This document shows positions 1 to 13,420 of a stretch of 64,000 bases of DNA, piece after piece (the stretch's first letter is position 1; each line of letters opens with the position of its first letter). The DNA comes from Monosporascus cannonballus (lineage: Eukaryota > Ascomycota > Sordariomycetes > Xylariales), in NCBI GenBank assembly GCA_004154925.1, contig QJNS01000291.1, positions 1-64,000 on the forward strand, read 5' to 3'. A program made the translations under genes and the position numbers. Below the pieces are notes generated by a model that ran no database searches, was not told where the DNA came from, and saw only the letters and a program-made list of their open reading frames with translations.

Positions 1-947
1 CCCCCTGCCCCCCCCCCCCCCCCCGCGGGCCTCTAATAATACTTCTAAGGACAGGAATACGGTAGGATGGGTGATTCTGTCAGGTGCCAAGGTGCGGCCC
101 CTTTTCCGGGGCCCAGCGACTTACCAATACAACTCCAATTTGTATATATATAAGGGGGCTTCGCCCCGAATAGTTAGAAAAGTGCAGGTATTAATAGTTA
201 TCTATTTACTACCCATACTATGAACCACCTGCTGGGCTGCTTCTTCTGCCTCTCACTCCGTACTTTACCATTTTCCCTGACACCTAAAGAACAACGAACT
301 CGATATCATCCGATCCGAGGCCGTGTGCAAAATAGAGATCTACAGGACGAGCACCCACGATAAGATTGTCAGTGAAGAAGATAATAAGGTTAAGTGTAGC
401 GGAGCTCTGGCCATATGAAAACGTATTGGTGGGAGTTGAGGATCGTTGGTGTCTCGGGTATTCAACAATATGAAGGAGAAAAGTGACAATATATATGCGT
501 GTATAAGTGCTCACCTAGTCAGTCCGTCCTTTTGACCACTTCGTCTTAGCGCTAATAGTACACAAGAAATCCCGGTGGCTGGTCTTTTTACCGCCTGACT
601 TTACATTCCGGTCGAAAAGTGTGCGATTAACATCTGGCTTTCGAGGTTTACCTAGAGCACAGTCGCAAATCTGATCTCAATATAACTATAGCGAATTGAG
701 TTTCTAGTAGTAATCCCTGGCACGGCATGAAGGCGTCGCAGTTCGGTGTACTGTCGCGTTGCAACTCCGTACACTAAGGCTAAGGAATAGTGGCCCGAGG
801 ACCGTCCAGAGAGCAGTCCTGCATGACATTTTGTGATCTGTGGAACGCGTCCCTCGCGGGTTCTAGGAATTACACCAATTAGGACGGGAGAGGGTGATGC
901 CACACTTCAAGATGAGTGGCTCCCATGGTATATGGCTCACTCCTTGG
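1..947. other. Left flank, no gene recognised
   Basis: The stretch opens with a near-pure C run (1-24), which resembles the C run beside the internal gap at 31.38 kb and may mark a contig end. The rest is of mixed composition. The two longest open frames, on the minus strand at 284-514 and 652-903, have no recognisable domain and no intron/exon logic, so I do not call them genes. The last five bases (943-947, CTTGG) are the left half of the target duplication of the large retroelement that follows. Confidence 0.6.
943..947. repeat. Target-site duplication CTTGG, left copy of outer element
   Basis: CTTGG lies directly before the TGTAACGG start of the left LTR and is repeated exactly at 15035-15039, directly after the ...TAACA end of the right LTR. 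A 5-bp duplication is usual for Ty3/gypsy integrases. The copies bracket the whole 14 kb block and show that it is one insertion event with a later insertion inside it. Confidence 0.9.
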
Positions 948-1403
948 TGTAACGGTTAGGCGGTTTAACCAACTATTAAACCTTAAGTCGACGGGTTTAT
1001 GTTAGCAGGAGTATCGTGGGAATCTGAGCAATAAATATAGTAACGTATTACGTCTCGTAATACCAAAAACGTTTTGGGTAACGAATTATTATTACAAGCT
1101 GAAATTATTTAAGTTATGGAATTAATGAAAATATATATTTTTCTTTTTTAGCTAGATTATTATCAGTAAATTAGTAATCCGGCTTATTGGCTTATTACCA
1201 ATAAGTTGGTAATCCGGCTTATTGGCTTACTATTAGTAAATTAATAATCCGGTTTATTAGCTTATTACCAATAAGTTAGTAATCCGGCTTATTAGTTTAT
1301 TACCAGTAAATTAATAATTTATTACGTAACCGGATTTATATGGTTTTTTTAGCTTTTTCCGTTATAACCGTTTTTGGAGGCCGTAACTTATTAAGTTATA
1401 ATA
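948..1403 (-). repeat. 3' LTR of outer chromovirus
   Basis: It starts TGTAACGG and corresponds base for base in length with 14579-15034. Differences are almost all C/T or G/A. The outer ~50 bp (to about 1000) are little mutated, while the inner part is heavily AT-shifted. Positions 1170-1309 are the RIP-degraded version of the 35-bp tandem repeats that are intact in the other LTR. Confidence 0.92.
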
Positions 1404-4400
1404 TAATTTTTCCTTTCCTCAAATTTTATTTTTAATATTTTTTTCCTAGTAAGTTTTTTTTATATACCTTTAATATGTTTTCCGGTATATCTAAACGCCG
1501 TTTTCGCACATCCAAATAACGACTTATCTTAATTAATTTAATTAAATTTAAAGGTTTTAACGTAATATTTTAGTTTTTTTGTTTTGTTTGGTAATTTAGT
1601 TGCTAAATAATAAATAAGGTTTTTCGTTATAAGGAATATATCCGTCAAGGTCGTTCGTATAACGGGACAAAAATTTTTATTTCTATAATTAATCGTTATA
1701 TCGCAAAATTAAAAAAATTAAAAAAAAAGCTAGCAGCTGAAAAATCTTTATCCGAAATTTTTACGTATTTTTTTTACATACGTCGTTAACGTTAATATTA
1801 TTAATCTTAAGGTACGAAACTTATTAATCGTACCTTTTAATCCTTAAATAATTTTAACGATTTTATGTAATTAAAATCGGAATCCATAATTAAGGTTTAG
1901 GCCTTAAAAGAAGTGGACGTTATTAATTGAAATACGGTATACCAAGGGTTTTTTTCCGTAAATCTTATAAATTAAAATATTATTATTTCGAGTAATTCCG
2001 CCGTTATTAGCAAAAGTTTTTTAATAAGTATTAGGCGTTAATAAGGTTTTTAACGGGTTTCCAAGTATTTTCGGAATTTAGATATTTTTTTATTTAATTA
2101 AGTATTAAGTAAGTCCATTTTATTTTCGCATATCGAAAATTTTTTTTACTTCGTATACCTATTCGTTTTTTATTTCTATATCGTTTTATATTATATATAC
2201 TTTAATTATATCTGTTATTAATTCGAATAAGGAAATATGAAAAATTGAATGGAATTTAATTTTCGGTAAAAATTCTAATTAGTAATTATTTTTTAAGATT
2301 TTTTTGGCGATTTTGTATAGGCCGATATATTTGAAATTAAGTTTTTTGCTAAGTTATTTTGTTTAAATATTTTTTGTGGCGAAAAAAACTATTTTCTTTT
2401 TTTCGAAAATTAATCTTTTTAACCTTTTTTAGTTATAATATTTATTTATTTGATTTCGTACGAATTTTAATTTTATTTTTATTTCTTAATATAATTATCG
2501 TAATTATTTTAACGTAAAAATTATTTTAACATTAATTAAACCGTTATCGCGTATTTGTTTATAAACTTTTGAAATAAAACCAAAATTTGCGTTTATAAAT
2601 ATTATCTTAATATTTTCGTAATAACTGGTATTATAAATTAATTAAATAATTAGTAATTTTTTAACTTAATTATTTTATTTATAATTAATATAATATTATA
2701 AATAGGTTTTTAAAATTTAATTTATTCGTTTTATTTATTTATTTATCTAAGGTTTAAATACGTTGAATAATTTATGATTTAGACTAATTTATGTTATAAG
2801 GCTTTGCCAAAATTGTAATGCAAATATTAATTTTTTATCCGATATAATTTTTATTAATAATCCGTATATGCTAAAAATATATCTAAAAAAATATATGCCA
2901 GTTATTCGGCGTTTATGTTCTCGTAATATGGTAAAAAATAAAAAAAATTTATAAAGCGATCGAAAATTACGAAAATATTGTCGTAATATATTTCCGTAAT
3001 TGAATTTCTTAACATAAAAAGCTTAATAATAAAATCAAATATAATTAAATATTATGATTATTTTGCGATTAGTAATAGCTGTAATTTTCCGTATGGTTTA
3101 TGTCGTCGAGTTTTTACTTTAACGCAAATATTATATTACTGTATAATTTTTTATACCGTTAATTTTATTTTAGAAAAAAAATATATACATTAAAATCTTT
3201 TTAAAATTTTGTAAATCCCTAAATATTTATGTAACTAATATTCGTATATTTTCCGTACTAGATCTTTCTAATATTCCTTTAAAATTTATATTTTATTCGT
3301 TTTTTGGTTTTTTGAAAAATTATCGTTATATTATTAAAATTTTTAATACATATTGAAAAGTACTGCCCGAATCGTCGTAATCTATCGTAAACGTAAATAT
3401 GCGTTTATAATAATATCAAAAATTATATAGCTAATTTTAATTAATTTTTTTCGAAATCTAATCGCTTACTTAAAATATTTACTTTGCCGTTCTTTAAATT
3501 TTTCTTATAGATAATAACGAAATCGAAATTTGCTAATTCCTTTACGTAACGAAATTATCGTTCTATAAACTTCTTGGTTATGATAAATCGGGTAAAATTT
3601 TAATAATCCGTATAAACCTTAATCTGGTACAAATTTCCTTTTAAAAAATACCTAAATTCCCGAAATGCCATAATAATAATTATAAATTTTTTATTTGGAA
3701 TACCGTAATTAAATTCGGTTCCTTTTAATTTATACGAAAAAAATGCAATAAAATGTAATTTGCCTTAATTATTTCGCTATCCGATTACTACGTTTAACGC
3801 GTAATCCGAAATATCGGTTTTTAATTTAACAAAACGGTTTAAATCATATATAATTAATATTGGCTCGTTAATAATTATATTCTTAATATCCTAAAATACC
3901 TTTTCCGTATCTAGCGTCTATTTAAATTTCTTTTTTTATAAAATTTATTAAAAGTATAATTATTTTGCTAAAATTTCGAATAAATTTCCTATAATAATTA
4001 ATAAATCCAAAAAATACCTATATTTCCTTAATTATCATTAACATTTATTATTTTATAATTACAACGATTTTCTTAAAGTTTACCTTAATATATCCTGGAA
4101 TAATAATATATTCCAAATATTTCACTTTTTATATATGGAATTAACTTTTTTCGCATTAATAAATAACCTTATATTTTATAAAATTTAAAAAACTTTATAA
4201 ATATATTTTACGTATATTTCTTTTATTTCCGAAAATATAAGAATATCGTCGAGGTAGCAAACGACCAAAATATTAAGATATTTTCCTAATACGTAATTAA
4301 TTATTCGTTAAAAAGTTGCTAGTACGTTCGTAAATCTTATTAATATAATTAAATATTCAAATAATCCGTATTTCATTTTAAAAGCTATTTTTTATTTATA

Positions 4401-6607
4401 TCCTTTTTTAATCCTAATAAAGTTATATCTATTTTTAAAATAAAATGTTATAAACTATTTAGCTCCATAAAATTAATCTTTTATTTCCGTAATTAAGGAT
4501 AATAATATTCGATTTTTAACAATAATATCGTTTAATTATTAATAATTAATTATAAATCGTAATTTCCTATTTTTTTAGGTACGAAAAATATCGGGTATCC
4601 TGCTGGTAATTTCGAAAATCGAATCTATTTTTTCCGTAGCCGATTTTCCAGATATTTTTTAAAAATACGTAATTCGTTTTTATTAAAATTGTAAATAAGG
4701 TAAAACTTTATCAAAAATCTTTCCTTAAAAATTATTTTATAATCCCATTCGTTATATTCTGGTAATTTCGTATTAAGTTCCTTTTTAAAAAGTTACTTAT
4801 ATCTATAATATTATAGTAATATATTAATCAGATTTTCTAATTCCTTAAATTATTATTCGTATTATTTTAAATTATTATTTAATTACTTTAATTTCGTTTT
4901 AATAATAATAACAATACGTTATATTTTTTAATGCCCCTTTTTTTTATATTTTGTTCCTTTAAGTAATAAAATATTTATTATATCCTTATATTTATATTCG
5001 TCGTTATTATCGATCAAATATTAAGATCTTAATTTTCTTTCCTTTTATTTATTAATAAAAAGTAAAACAAATTTTACCTAGCTAGTTTTGCCGTTAATTA
5101 AAATTCCGTACTAGCATATTTATGATAATCTTAAAATCATATCGTAATTCCTAAATAAAACGATATTAAAATCAACCGTTTAATATCATTTTTAATAAAA
5201 ATCTTAAAGTAATTAATTTCGTATATAACTTTTCCGTTATTATAAACAAATTCCTAACTTTCGGCATTCGTCGCTATATAAGATTTTAATTTATATTTTC
5301 ATAATAATCTAAACTTATTAATTACATCCGGTACAATATAATTTCCACTTAAAATTCCACAATTTACCATTACGGTATGCTAGTACGTTCCGATTCGTAT
5401 TTCTAAAGTAATAAGGTTATTAACGTTTCTTATCGTCGCATTTAAAACCTTTCTTAAAAGTTCCCTTTAATTTCTCTAAGTTTTGTTATTTTGCAGCTTT
5501 TTTATAAGTAACCTTTTTCTTTTAACTCCTATTCGAATTTATTAAACCTTATTTATATTTCTTTATTTAACGCGTTAAGCTGTTATATCTGTCGTTGTTA
5601 TCGGCATATTATTCCTTTAAGCCGTATTAATTATTCCTAATTTTTTTGCAATTCTTTTTCCCATTAAATAAATTATTTTTTTATATTTGTAATTATATCC
5701 CATTATACGTCGTTTTAATTATCGTTTTAAAAATTTTCTATAAATTAACATATTTTTTGATAACTTTTTTTTCTAGGGATTTACGGTAAATATTAATTAA
5801 AAATAAAAGTTCGTAATAACTTTTTAATCATATTTTTTACCGTACGCTGGATTAATTTCTTTTCCGTTTAATAATTGCATTATTTATAATAATAAAAGGG
5901 GTTTTCTTATAGGCATTGCTTTTTTTCGGGTTAACTTTTCGTTTCGGCCAGTTATTAGATATTTCTTAAGGTTATGGTTCGAAATTATCGATATTATTAT
6001 TTATCGTTTTTATTATGCCCGGTACGGGTTAAAAAATTAAATCCCTTATAATACATACGAGTAATTCGTACGTAAATATATTATTTTTATTTTTCGTAAT
6101 TAGGGTATTTTCGTCGTCGACAGTATATAGTATATATTTTGCCGTATTAATCAAGGATTCCGGAACAGATTTCCTTTATTTAGTCTTAATATTCGTATAA
6201 TTATTTTTATAATATTTTTTACTATGTTCGCATTATTTATTAAATCAGCTTTTTAACTTTTTGTAATTTTCGTCGGATTTCTTATCGTAATAATCCTTAT
6301 TAGGCCTTTTGTTTAAGGCTTAATACGTATTTAGTTTAAATTATATTAATAACTTTATTATTGTTTCCTTAATTATTTCTGGACTATCTTTCCGGTATAG
6401 AGGTCCAGTTATTTTATCGTGGTTTTTTGGGCTTTTTGCATTTGTAAACCTTATATCCTATTTTGCCATAATTAAAGTATTTAATTTAGCTCTAATTTTG
6501 TTTGTGGATAATGTCAAATTCCATAAATCCTAGCATTATTTTATAAAAAATAATAAATATGTTTTATTTTTTCCCTTACTTGGATTTATATTCCGAACGT
6601 AAGGCGT
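1404..6607 (-). pseudogene. Degenerate pol of outer chromovirus (3' part)
   Basis: Read on the minus strand, the region carries RT block residues YGLFEY followed by a degraded xxFTN.LATF (4375-4311) and then VVCYLDDILIF (about 4262-4233), the catalytic YLDD being at 4256-4245. Near the 3' end, about 2120-2041, residues matching a C-terminal chromodomain appear (YL.., then LNSENTWKPVKNL) with an in-frame stop. No frame stays open for more than a few dozen codons, and TAA/TAG stops are dense. RNase H and integrase must lie between RT and the chromodomain, but I could not place them with confidence. Confidence 0.85.
1407..1420 (-). other. Polypurine tract of outer element
   Basis: In minus sense this is a 14-base run of only A and G that abuts the 3' LTR boundary at 1403 with a 3-bp spacer, the expected position of the plus-strand DNA primer. 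It agrees independently with the minus-strand polarity deduced from RT. Confidence 0.6.
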
Positions 6608-6612
6608 ATTAT
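6608..6612. repeat. Target-site duplication ATTAT, left copy of inner element
   Basis: ATTAT directly precedes the TGTTA start of the inner left LTR and recurs at 13852-13856 directly after the inner right LTR. The bases are AT-only in an AT-rich host, so chance is possible, but position and length are exactly as expected. Confidence 0.75.
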
Positions 6613-7041
6613 TGTTACGTTCAGAAGGGACTCCACTAGGCCCAAAGGAGGCCCAGGAAGTTGGAGACGCTCGGGATCTCCACCTTCTATCGGATAAATC
6701 TTAGGTTTTTGTCAATTTCCAGAAATACCAGGAGATTCGTGGACGATAAATATTAAGATCTTTCGAAATCCCCAGAAACCATAAGAAATATAAAGAATAA
6801 AAAAGATATATAAAGTTTGGGTTTTTTATATAAATAATTATTTATTTAATTTTTCGTTCCTTAATTATTAATTTAAGCTTTTAACCAAAGATAATTATAC
6901 CGTTTTCTGATGAAAAAAAATATTTTGAAACTGTTTTAACGAATATATTAAATTATTTTTTGCCTTATTGTTATTTGCAAATTAAAACCTTTTTTAGATA
7001 TTGCTTATACCTTCAAATAAATATATAATAAGTTCATTATA
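6613..7041 (+). repeat. 5' LTR of inner chromovirus
   Basis: Begins TGTTA and ends TTATA. The canonical terminal CA is read here as TA, consistent with RIP. Homologous to 13421-13851. A primer-binding site should follow at 7042, but the sequence there is pure AT and the tRNA complement can no longer be recognised. Confidence 0.88.
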
Positions 7042-8560
7042 TTTTAATAGTTTTTTAATTAATAATTAATAGATAATTTACTGCCTAATTAAGGCATAAG
7101 CTCTTTTAAACTTAATATAAACGATAATATAGGATAACGTTTAGAAAATAAATAATATATATGATTTCCGTTATTAATTAAGGAAATATTATTAATAAGA
7201 TTTAACGATTTACTCCTTATTAAAAAAGTTTTCTAACTAATTAATAATATAATATCCCTTATTATTCGATTTTAAGGAGGCCCGTTATTTTTACAACTTA
7301 AATAATAATTTATCCCGGCCCTTAAAGATATTATTAAAGTCCAGGAAAAGGAATTAAAAAAGGAAACGGTTAAAAAAAAGGTTAAAAAAAGTATAAGGCC
7401 GAAAGCCAAAAGAAAGAACTTATTGCAAAGGAGAAATTAAATGCCTTAATAGCAGAAGTCCAAACCCTAAAAAAAGAAAATATTCGGTTTATAAAAGGAA
7501 AAAAGTTAGTTTTTCCTTAATTTGGCTCCCTTAAAGGGCGAAACCAAGGGGCCGGTTACCGACCCCTTTTATTGAACCTAAGGCGAACGCAAAAAAAAGC
7601 TTCGATCCTGTTACTGTTTGGCGTAATTCGGATATAGGAAAAAGTTATTCCACCCTCTGGTTATTATAAAATACTAAACGTTAAAGGTTATAAATTAATT
7701 TCCCCTAAGTTTTATAACGGATTAAAAGATCTTAATGGATTTTTGGTTTAAATAAGGTTTTATTTTAAGTTTTATAAGAATTTTTTGCCGGAGGAATATT
7801 AAAAAATAATAATTATTTTTTAACTATTAATCGGACGAATTCGCCAATAATTTAAACTTATTTTAACGGATTACTTTAAGAAATATTTAAAGGAATTTTC
7901 GGATTTTATTAATTATATTTTTAACGATTACGAAAATTTTGAAAAAAAATGCGTATTTTATTTGATAATCCCGATAAAAAATAGGACGTTATTAAGTAGT
8001 TTTATTTTTTTATTAAATTAAGTTCATATCCGAATATATAATAAAGTTTAACCGTTTAATTATTATTTCGAATTTATTAAAAAATACGTTATTTTATTCT
8101 TATTATAATAATTTAAAGTTTTAGGTTAAAAATAAATTATATATAAAACTTAAAACTAAATTTTTTATAAAATATATAAATAAGGTTATTATTGCCGACC
8201 GACGAACATTTAATCGATATCTCGAAAAAAAAATTAATAAACAAAATAATAATAAGAGTTTTAGCAGTTAAACTAAAAAGGATAAGGGCAAATTTTAAAA
8301 AAAAGTAAGTTCTATTTCGAAAAAGCCTAAGAAAAATAAGTTTAAAGTAAAGTATTTTAATTATGGTAAAAAAGGGCATTTTAAAAGCGAATATCGTTCC
8401 CCCGCCAAAAGGAATTCCAAAAAAGGAAGAATTCTTTAACCCTAGAAAAAAGCCAGAACGATTAAACAAAAAACCGATAATAAGGCAGAAAAGGAAAAAA
8501 AAAAAATTAGCTCGATTTCCTTCCAGCCAGAATTTATTATTGCCATAATTATTTAGATCC
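7042..8560 (+). pseudogene. Degenerate gag of inner chromovirus
   Basis: The key evidence is a CCHC zinc knuckle in which all three cysteines now read tyrosine: the frame from 8350 to 8397 gives K-Y-F-N-Y-G-K-K-G-H-F-K-S-E-Y-R, with spacing Y-x2-Y-x4-H-x4-Y. TGT/TGC to TAT/TAC is the G-to-A change RIP makes on this strand. Upstream there are Lys/Glu-rich tracts typical of Gag. No long open frame survives. Confidence 0.8.
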
Positions 8561-11500
8561 AGAACGATAATTTAAAATACGAGAATTATTTTATTTGCCA
8601 GGATTTTGAAATTAAAATTTACAAGTATTATTTCGGACAAACGGTTTCCAGGATAACCATAAAATTAAGATATTAATATTATTTTAATTCCTAGAAATAT
8701 AAAATGCATATAAAAAACGGTTAACTTCGACTAAATATTAACAGTTACAGATAATTATTCTTAAAGCTTTACGAATTCCCAAAATATATTATTTACAAAA
8801 AAATATTATCGATAAACCCTTACGACTTATTATATTTTATTACTTATTACTAAGACAATTATTTTATTTATTTTAAAGCTAAAGAAAATAATAACTTTTG
8901 GCCCGGATAAAATAATAAGATTTTTACCAAATTAAACGATAAGTACCAATATATTAAAATTTCCCGATAGCTAAAATACTTTAAGTTTTATTACTTATAC
9001 CCCGAATTAAAACGGAGTTAAAAAGTTATATTGTAAAGATATTTATGTTATTTCCCGATATTTTGTATTTAATACGAATTTCTAGATATAGGAACATTTT
9101 TTTTAAAGATTTACTTTTTTGATTTTATAATTCGGGAAATATGAAATAAAAAGGTAAACCAGGAAAAAAACCAGATTTTAAAACCTTAATGTAAGTACGG
9201 CAAAAAAACATAGTTCCGGTACAAAAACGATTAATGCATTAAATATATTATTAAAAAAGTTTATGAATAAAGGCTTATTTAGGTCGAAAATTATCAAAAA
9301 TCAAAAAATTATAAAGGCCTTCGAAAATAAGGTATTAAAAAACCCTAATCGATAAAACCTTATATAAGATAATAAAAAGAACGCGTAGCCAGATTAAGAT
9401 CTTTTTCCGATATAAAGGCAAGGTATTTAAGGCCATAATTAATTCCGGAATAAAAGGTAATTTTATTTCTCCCGTAATAATGGAAACATATTAAATTCCT
9501 TGGAAATATAAGTTAAAGTTTTACAAGTTGCGTACGGTTAACGGCAGCCTATTTACTTACGAAAACGGACGAATTTTTTAAAAAACGGAAAAACTTCCAA
9601 TACAAATTCAAGGATACCAAGAATACGTTTTACTAGATATCGCTAATATTTCCGGATACGATATTATCCTAAAAATAACTTAATTTTGTTTTAGCAACTT
9701 ACGGATTAATTAAAAAAAGCAAATACTTTCCTAGGACGAAATATCAAATAATTAAGAAATTTGTTATATCATTAAGGAAATACGGGTTCCTAATTAGATT
9801 TTTACGGTATTTCCGGAATATCAAAAATTTAAGAAATTATTTAAAGATAAAGAAAATTACGAATTACCGTTATACGATTAATAGGACTACCGGATACCTA
9901 TTAAAAAAAGGCATTATTTTAAATTTTATAAAATTTATTATATAAACCCAAAAAAGTTAAAAATTTTATGGAAAAACATATAATTAAATCTGAAAAAAAA
10001 ATATATTTAACCTTTTAATTTCCTTACTAAATATTTAATCCTTATAATACCAAAAACCAAAGATAGTAAATAAAAAATTAATAAGAACGGAAACCCTATT
10101 TACCGAAAAATAATTAATTATAAATAATTAAATAATATTACAATCAAAAACGGATATCTCTTAATTTTTATGAATACCTTAAAAAAATGCCAGCAAAGCC
10201 AAATAATTTACGGCGCTTAATTTACGCAATAGCTATTACCGTATCAAAATGGCCAAAAGAAAAAAATGGAAAACGGCATTTAGAACAATATATGGACTTT
10301 ATAAGTACCAAATAATGCCCATAGGACTTATTAATGCTTCCGCCAATTTCCAAAACTTAATTATAATTACTTTATAATAATATCTGGATAAATTCGTATT
10401 CGTTTACCTCGACGATATCCTTATTTATTCCGAAACCCTAAAAAAGCATAAAAAATATATCGTTTAAGTACTTAAAACTTTAGACGAAACCAATATTTGA
10501 ATTAACCTTATTAAAAGCGTATGGCATATTTAGAAATTGAATTTTTTGGGATTTATTTTTATATTAGAACAAATTTAAATTTAACGCTCCAAGTTAGAAA
10601 TAATTAAGGATTAACTTATTCCTAATAAGGCGACCGTTATAAATATCCGATAAATCTTAGGATTTACGGGTTACGTACGCGGCCTAATTAAGGGATATGG
10701 AGATATAATTAGGCCTTTAACGAAACTTATTATTAAGGAATACGTTAATAAAGAATTCGAATTTCCAGAGAAAGCAAAAAAAACGTTTCGGGAATTAAAA
10801 GAAGTAATTATTAATGGATTTATTATAAGGATGCTAAATTTAAACAAAATAAAACAATTAAAGATAAATATTTTAAAATATGCTTTAAGCGTAATTTTGG
10901 AATAATAAAAAAATAACGGCAAATAATACCCAATAATATATTACTTTAAAATATTCCGAAATATAGAATTTAAATACCAGATTTACGACAAAAAGTTATT
11001 AATAATTATTAATATTTTTAAAAAATAAAAACCTTTTTTAACGAAATAAAAAAACCTTTCGATATTTATTTTGATTATAAAAATCTTACGCGATTTATAA
11101 AAGCCCAAAAGTTAAATAAATAATATAAAAAAATAATAGATTTTTTTATTTAGATTTAACTTTAAAATATATTATATCAAAAAAAAGGAAAACATCCAAG
11201 CGGATATTTTTAATCGTAAAGAAAATTACGTTTCCAAAATTCCCAAAAAAAATATATAAATATTATAATATAATAAGGATGGAATTATATATCTATATAA
11301 GATAATAAAGAAACTAATTATCGAATTCTTAATACGGTTCCGGAATTCTTATAATGCAAAAAAACAGAAAGAAATTTAACAGCTAAAAGGATAACCTAAA
11401 AATTAATTACTGTATTATGGCAAAATTTATATTTTTAAAAATTAATAAAAATAATTCGTAAAAAAATTTTATAAAAACTTATTGCATAAATACCAAAAAA

Positions 11501-12720
11501 TCTTTAAAACCATTTAACGGCTATAAGAAAAATACAATTTCCCTAAGTTACGCCGTATAGTTAAAATAATTATTAAGAATTATAACGTTTGTAATAAGGC
11601 TAAGGTAACATACTATAAACCTTACGGGTTACTGTAACTTACCGATATTCCGGATAAAGCATAAAATACCATAACTTAAGATTTTATTATTAACTTATTT
11701 CTATTTAAAAACCTAATTACTGGAATCGAATACGACAAAATATAAATAATTATTAATAAATTTACTAAATATAGGTATTTTTTACTTTTTAAAAGAAATA
11801 TAACGGCAAAATAATTAGCTTACGCCTTTATTAAATAATACCTTAATAAATATAAGATATTTAAAAAAAAATTATTTTAAACCGAGATATATTATTTATT
11901 TTAAAATTTGATATTAACTTTTTTAAATAAATTAATATTAAATTTAAGTTTTCGATAACGTATTATCCCTAAATAAATAATTAAACCGAAAAATTAAATT
12001 AAACCTTAAAACAATATTTACGAAATTATATTAATTATTAGTAAAATAATTAAATAAAATTTTTACCATTAATACAAATTACTTATAATATATTAATTAA
12101 CAAAAATATAAGCGTATTTCCTTATATAACTATATACGGACATAATATAAAAATAAAATAACCCAAATAACCGCTTAATAAAGTACTAAAGATTATTATA
12201 ATTACCCTAAAAACAAAAATATTAATTACAAAAATTAAAATAATTTAAGCCTGTTTTCAAAATAAATTGCGATTTTTTAACGACGGATAACTTAATATTA
12301 CAATAAAAAAAATTAAAGGATTAATTTTAACGAAAAAAAACAAAGTTTACTTATTACGCCAAAAACAAAACCTAATTTCGAACATCTTACAAATCAAAAC
12401 AAAAAAACCTAATAACAAATTTAATTTTAAAAAACTTAAACTATTCAAAATTAACGAAATTATTTCCAAAATTAATTACAAATTATTATTACCTAAAAAC
12501 ATAGAGATATACCTTATTTTCCATATTTTTTTACTTAAACTAATACTTAAAAACGCCCCGTTAAAAATAAACTTAAAATTCGAAAAAAACTTTAACGAAT
12601 ATAAAATTAAACGAATACTAAATTCCAAAATAATTAAAAATAAAATCCAGTACCTAATTAAATAAAAAAAATATTTACATAAAAAAATACATAAAAATTA
12701 TTTAACCACTTAACAAATGC
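8561..12720 (+). pseudogene. Degenerate pol (protease, RT, RNase H, integrase, chromodomain) of inner chromovirus
   Basis: Protease: frame at 9432-9475 reads AIINSGIKGNFISP, the active-site DSG having become NSG (9441-9449). RT: GLINASANFQ around 10323-10352, then FVFVYLDDILIYS from 10393, with catalytic YLDD at 10405-10416. Integrase: NVCNKAK near 11585-11605 keeps one Cys of the zinc motif, and FHIFLLK near 12517-12540 matches the integrase C-terminal FHVSLLK block. Chromodomain: EYKIKRILNSK then KNKIQYLIK followed by a TAA where Trp is expected (12597-12680). Stops are frequent throughout. Confidence 0.85.
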
Positions 12721-13404
12721 AATAAACCTAATTAAAACGTTTTACCGCCAAAATCCTGACCGACCGTTTCCAATACGGCCAAGGTTACAGGCGATAACGG
12801 TCCCCCATTTAAATCAACCTTTATAACGCTTTAATCGAAAAAAATAAATACCTCCATTAACGTATTTAGCTTTAAAGCAAATTATGTTTGCTCTTTTTCT
12901 TTACGATCCTTTTCCGCATTTAATTTTTCTCGTTCCTCCAATTTATCCATATTTTTAAACCCCTTTTAAATAAATAATACCCCTTTAAAATATAACTATT
13001 TAAATTAACGATTTAACCGAATAATACAATTAAATAATTTTTAAAGTTATTAAATAACCAGACGTTTTTTTCGGTTTATCCGGAACTTTTCGGCCCGGAT
13101 ATTTTTAAATAATAAAAACAAAATATGGTTCTTATCGTAAAATTAAATATTGGCCACCAAATAATTCTAATAACTCTTTCGACCTTCTAACATCTTACAA
13201 AAAATTTTTTTCTTAAAACAACGCGTATACGGCATAATTTCGAAATTAAACTAAAAGATTAACTTAATCAGTTCGTAACAACTTTTAATGGAAAATTTAA
13301 TACGTTTTCGAGGTTTATCCGATATGGTCAAATACAATATTATAACGCAAAAAAGGAAAAAAAATTAAGGACTTACTTTTTTTATTTTTAGGGACAAAAA
13401 TTCT

Positions 13405-13420
13405 AAAAAAGAAAAAATAA
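13405..13420 (+). other. Polypurine tract of inner element
   Basis: Sixteen bases, 15 of them A or G, directly adjacent to the TGTTA start of the 3' LTR at 13421. This is the expected plus-strand priming site. Confidence 0.6.

Noticed and set aside
8137..11000. Open frames in the AT-rich block (8137-8469 minus, 8363-8548 plus, 10671-10922 minus)
   Set aside because: They lie inside the RIP-degraded retroelement. The one at 8363 overlaps the mutated zinc knuckle in another frame, and the minus-strand ones are antisense.
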